From CAUJIW01 sp963205175 (lineage in GTDB: Bacteria; Pseudomonadota; Alphaproteobacteria; Sphingomonadales; Sphingomonadaceae): a DNA stretch of 45,886 nt. Location of the stretch: the NCBI GenBank assembly GCA_041060555.1, contig JBEUDS010000027.1; one strand, 5' to 3'. The translations under genes and the position numbers were made by a program. Numbering within the stretch: position 1 is the first letter of the stretch; each line of letters starts with the position of its first letter. The notes under the pieces were generated by a model. That model was not told the DNA's origin, did not search any database, and saw only the letters and a program-made list of their open reading frames with translations. Shown piece after piece: positions 42,952-45,886 of the stretch.

Positions 42952-44357
42952 TCTCGCGGCGCACGCTGTTCCTCGCGCTCGGCGCCACGGCACTGGCCGG
43001 TGGCGGGGCCTATCTCCACCAGGCGCTGCGAGAGGCGCCGGAGCCGCCATCACCGCCGGCGCGGGACGAGAACGGACATCTGCTGTGGCGCAACTGGTCG
43101 GGCAGCGCCCACGCCTACCCGGCCGCCCGCGCGGCGCCGGCCTCGGAGGACGAACTCGCCGCGTTGATGCGCACCGCCCAGGGGCCGATCCGCGTCGTTG
43201 GCGCCGGGCACAGTTTCATGCCGCTGGTGCCGACCGACGGCACGCTGGTGACGCTCGACCGGCTGGCCGGCCTGGTCCACCACGACGCCGCGACACATCA
43301 GGCAACGGTGCGCGCCGGCACCCGGCTGGGCGACCTCGGACCGGCGCTGGCCGCGATCGGGCAGGAAATGCCCAACCTGCCGGACATCAACAAGCAAGCG
43401 CTGGGCGGCGCGCTGGCGACGGCAACCCATGGCACCGGCCTCGATGTCCAGGCCCTGCACGGTAGTGTCACCGCCATGCGGCTGGTAACGGCGCGCGGTG
43501 ACATCCTCGACATCGACGCCACCCGCCAGCCCGACCTGTTCGCGGCGGCGCGCGTCGGGCTTGGGGCCTTCGGCGTTGTCACCCAGGTGACGCTGCGCAA
43601 CAGCGCGCTCACACGGGTGCACAAGCGCACGACGATCCTGCCGCTGGAACAGGTGATGGCACAATGGCCGCGCCTCTATGGCGCCCACCGCAACGCCGAG
43701 TTCTTCGCCCTGCCCTTCACCGGTTATGCCGCGGTGGTGACGGTGGACGAAACCGACCGGCCCGTGCAGCCGCGCGGCCCCGACAGGGACACCGAGACGC
43801 TGATGGACCTCAAGCGACTGCGGGATCTGTTTCACCTGTCGACGCCGGTGCGCAAGCGCGTCGCCCGCGCGCTGATGGCGGATATCCCGCCTGAAGAGGC
43901 GGTCGACGAGGGCTGGAAGCTCTTGTCCAACGAACGGCCGGTGCGCTTCCACGAGATGGAGTTTCATCTGCCGATCGAGGTCCAGATGGCGGCCCTGCGC
44001 GACATCGTCGGCACTATCGAGACCCACCGGCCGGACGTGTTCTTCCCCATCGAGGCACGGATCATCAAGGCCGACGATGCCTGGCTGTCGCCGTTCAACG
44101 GCCGCACCTGCGGCTCACTGGCGGTACACGCCTATTACAAGGACGACTACCGCTTCCTGTTCGAGCTGATCGAGCCGATCTTCCGCCGCTATGGTGGCCG
44201 GCCGCACTGGGGCAAGCTCAACACGCTGACCGCGACGGATTTCGCCGGCCTCTATCCGCGCTGGAACGACGCGATGGCGCTGCGCCAGGCGCTCGATCCC
44301 GACGGCCGGTTGCTCAACACTTACCTCAAGTCGGTGCTGCAGCATGGCCAACCCTGA
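42948..44357 (+). CDS. Tat-exported FAD-linked aldonolactone oxidase
   Basis: A 469-residue enzyme of the D-arabinono/L-gulono-lactone oxidase class. N-terminal twin-arginine signal MISRRTLFLALGATALAGGG. FAD-binding PCMH domain at about 60-220: IRVVGAGHSFMPLVPTDG (His in the G-H-S position used for covalent FAD in the family), MPNLPDINKQALGGALATAT, HGTG. C-terminal ALO domain ends HWGKLNTLTATDFAGLYPRW and LDPDGRLLNTYLKSVL. Tat export fits folding with FAD inside the cell. Most bacterial relatives are cytosolic. The electron route to the upstream cytochrome is inferred; the substrate is unknown. Confidence 0.88.
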   Translation: MISRRTLFLALGATALAGGGAYLHQALREAPEPPSPPARDENGHLLWRNWSGSAHAYPAARAAPASEDELAALMRTAQGPIRVVGAGHSFMPLVPTDGTLVTLDRLAGLVHHDAATHQATVRAGTRLGDLGPALAAIGQEMPNLPDINKQALGGALATATHGTGLDVQALHGSVTAMRLVTARGDILDIDATRQPDLFAAARVGLGAFGVVTQVTLRNSALTRVHKRTTILPLEQVMAQWPRLYGAHRNAEFFALPFTGYAAVVTVDETDRPVQPRGPDRDTETLMDLKRLRDLFHLSTPVRKRVARALMADIPPEEAVDEGWKLLSNERPVRFHEMEFHLPIEVQMAALRDIVGTIETHRPDVFFPIEARIIKADDAWLSPFNGRTCGSLAVHAYYKDDYRFLFELIEPIFRRYGGRPHWGKLNTLTATDFAGLYPRWNDAMALRQALDPDGRLLNTYLKSVLQHGQP

Positions 44358-45714
44358 TCGCCCGGCGCCGGATGGCGCATCTGAGCGCCCCGCGCCGGAT
44401 GGCGCATCTGATCGCCCCGCGCCGGATGGCGCATCGCAAAAATCCGCGCGACGCTGGAGCCGGCGGGCCGTCGTCGCCGGTGGCGGTCTGCTGGCGCTGG
44501 GCGGCGCCGGCCTGGTGGCGCGCCCCGGCGTGCGCGGCGGACCGCATGACGCCTATTTCAGCCGGCTGAGTGCGGCATTGCATCGCGCCGGCGTCGCCCG
44601 GCCGGTGCTGGTGGTGGACACCACCCGGCTGGCGCGCAACATCACGGCGGTGCGCCAGACGCTTGCCGGCACCGGCCTCAACCTGCGCCTGGTGGTGAAA
44701 TCCCTGCCTGTGCCCGCGCTGCTGGAGACCATCGCCGACGGCACCGGCACCCGGCGGATGATGGTGTTCAACGGCCCGATGCTGCAGGATGTTGCGCAGC
44801 ATTGGCCGGATGCCGATGTGCTGCTGGGCAAGCCCCTGCCGGTGGACGCGGCCCGCGCCTTTCTGGCCGCGACCGGAGATCCGGCAGCACCGGCGGCCAA
44901 CCCGCAATGGCTGATCGACACCCCGGCGCGGCTGGCGCAATATGCGGCGCTGGCGCGCGGCCTCGGCCGGCCGCTGCGGGTGAATTTCGAGATCGACGTT
45001 GGCCTGCATCGCGGTGGCATCGCCAGTCCGGCGGCACTGGCGGCGATGGTCGACGCCGCGCGGGAGGAGTCGATGCTCAGCATCGCCGGGCTGATGGGGT
45101 ACGATCCGCATGTGCCGAAGATGCCGAACCCCGACAGCGCCTTCAAGGACAGCCAGGCGGCCTATGCCGAGGCGATCGCCGTGTTGCGCGAACGCCTGGG
45201 CGGCTCACCGGAGCGCTGGACGCTCAATGGCGCCGGCAGCCCGACCTATGCCCTGCACGCGCGCGGCAGCGTCGTGAACGACGTGGCGGTCGGCTCGGGC
45301 TTCGTCAAGCCGGGCGACTTCGACCTCGACACCCTGCGCCATCATGTGCCGGCGGCCTTTATCGCCACGCCGGTGCTCAAGGCGACCGGCCCCACCCGAT
45401 TCCCCGGGCTGGAACCGCTGGGCGGCCTGCTGCGCTGGCTCGATCCCAACAGTGCGCGCGCCTTCTTCATCCACGGCGGCCACTGGCTGGCGACGCCGGT
45501 GTCCCCGCCGGGCCTGCAATACAACAGCCTGTTCGGCCGTTCGAGCAATCAGGAAATGCTCACCGGCTCGGCGCGGGTCACGTTGCGGCCTGACGATTAT
45601 GTCTTTCTGCGGCCGTCGCAGAGCGAGGCCCTGTTCTTCCAGTTCGGACCGCTGGTCACCTATGATGGGCGGGAGATCGCCGGCCGCTGGGAAACGTTCT
45701 CGGTCTCCGCCTGA
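44344..45714 (+). CDS. Tat-exported PLP enzyme, alanine racemase/D-threonine aldolase fold
   Basis: A 456-residue fold-type III PLP protein. An unusual 36-residue hydrophilic leader with three RPAPDGAS repeats precedes a twin-arginine signal (RRWSRRAVVAGGGLLALGGA, RR at 40-41). The barrel begins PVLVVDTTRLARNI, and the likely PLP lysine is in LRLVVKSLPVPALLE. Later come FEIDVGLHRGGIA, IAGLMGYDPHVPKMP and TLNGAGSPTYALHA. The C-terminal region, where D-threonine aldolases carry a metal-binding His-x-Cys/Asp, reads PSQSEALFFQFGPLVTYD with no such residues. Activity is therefore open (racemase, aldolase or other). It overlaps the FAD oxidase by 14 bases. Export of a PLP enzyme is rare. Confidence 0.82.
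   Translation: MANPDRPAPDGASERPAPDGASDRPAPDGASQKSARRWSRRAVVAGGGLLALGGAGLVARPGVRGGPHDAYFSRLSAALHRAGVARPVLVVDTTRLARNITAVRQTLAGTGLNLRLVVKSLPVPALLETIADGTGTRRMMVFNGPMLQDVAQHWPDADVLLGKPLPVDAARAFLAATGDPAAPAANPQWLIDTPARLAQYAALARGLGRPLRVNFEIDVGLHRGGIASPAALAAMVDAAREESMLSIAGLMGYDPHVPKMPNPDSAFKDSQAAYAEAIAVLRERLGGSPERWTLNGAGSPTYALHARGSVVNDVAVGSGFVKPGDFDLDTLRHHVPAAFIATPVLKATGPTRFPGLEPLGGLLRWLDPNSARAFFIHGGHWLATPVSPPGLQYNSLFGRSSNQEMLTGSARVTLRPDDYVFLRPSQSEALFFQFGPLVTYDGREIAGRWETFSVSA
44356..44436 (+). repeat. Three 27-bp tandem coding repeats
   Basis: Three near-identical 27-base units (44356-44382, 44383-44409, 44410-44436) each encoding D/E-RPAPDGAS, at the 5' end of the PLP enzyme gene. The first unit overlaps the stop of the FAD oxidase. 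Copy-number slippage would keep the frame. Confidence 0.9.
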
Positions 45715-45832
45715 GGCCCGGCGTCTCCGCGCCCTATGGCGGTGCTGGTAGCGGGGGCGTGACCTGCCATGGAACTTTCATCCAGCCCTGACTAGAGCCT
45801 CGGCGGTTTTGGTTATGCCTTTCGGCGCCTTG

Positions 45833-45870
45833 TTTGCAATGGGGTCAGGCATGCCTGACCCCATTGCAAA
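45833..45870. repeat. Perfect 38-bp palindrome, REP-like
   Basis: The arm is TTTGCAATGGGGTCAGGCA and the other half is its exact reverse complement. GGGGTCAGG-type palindromes are typical of REP elements mobilised by RAYT transposases; no such transposase is seen here. The 118 bases between the last stop and this element hold nothing recognised. Related to the palindrome at 49-80. Confidence 0.75.
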
Positions 45871-45886
45871 AGTCGTTTTGGCGTAG

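Overview
This GC-rich window reads as chromosomal DNA of an alphaproteobacterium. The markers are a MipZ-type division ATPase, a TrcR-type DUF1013 cell-cycle regulator, an ATP12 F1 assembly chaperone, a PccR-like short-chain acyl-CoA regulator next to pccB, DUF465 and DUF1192 proteins, a phasin, and a UbiH / FtsK / LolA neighbourhood. The gene mix fits a Rhodospirillales-like lineage, but I cannot fix the genus. Most of the window is compact housekeeping DNA with many ATGA stop/start overlaps.

Left edge (1-2506): a PaeR7I/XhoI-type DNA methyltransferase is followed by its cognate endonuclease, which is cut short just before the expected catalytic E-x-K motif. The pair lies directly downstream of the 3' end of tRNA-Gly(GCC), a classic integration position. 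Reading by eye, I found no CTCGAG (the XhoI/PaeR7I site) anywhere in the 45.9 kb.

2569-10754: a ProXp/YbaK-type editing protein, then a tight run of thioredoxin-TPR, LON-domain protein, UPF0434/Trm112-like and DUF971 genes. Next come ubiH, an unannotated structured transcript with a sigma-54-like promoter and a strong terminator, ftsK, lolA and acylphosphatase.

10798-16456: the propionyl-CoA carboxylase locus (pccA, a small secreted protein, pccB) with divergent pccR and two repeated candidate operators.

16513-26739: a long leftward block holding ATP12, a small membrane protein, a HAD phosphatase, a pseudouridine synthase, CrcB, a DUF429 protein, a DUF433/DUF5615 toxin-antitoxin-like pair, rarA, clpS, a phasin with a well-formed promoter and PhaR-like sites, phosphomannomutase, a membrane DnaJ and mipZ.

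26825-39875: panC, a soluble histidine kinase, DUF1192, quinone oxidoreductase plus GST, trcR behind a terminator-like leader hairpin, two divergent DUF465 genes, an MMPL/RND transporter, and a marR/hppD divergent pair with a clear promoter-operator. Then a TPR protein, an acetaldehyde dehydrogenase / 4-hydroxy-2-oxovalerate aldolase pair, and an ArsC/YffB-like protein.

39841-45714: a PAS histidine kinase whose phosphoacceptor His is replaced by Phe, then a translationally coupled operon: TetR regulator, lipoprotein cytochrome c, Tat-exported FAD lactone oxidase, and Tat-exported PLP alanine-racemase-fold enzyme. This last operon looks like an uncharacterised periplasmic oxidation module and is the most novel system here. 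REP-like perfect palindromes sit near both window ends (49-80 and 45833-45870).
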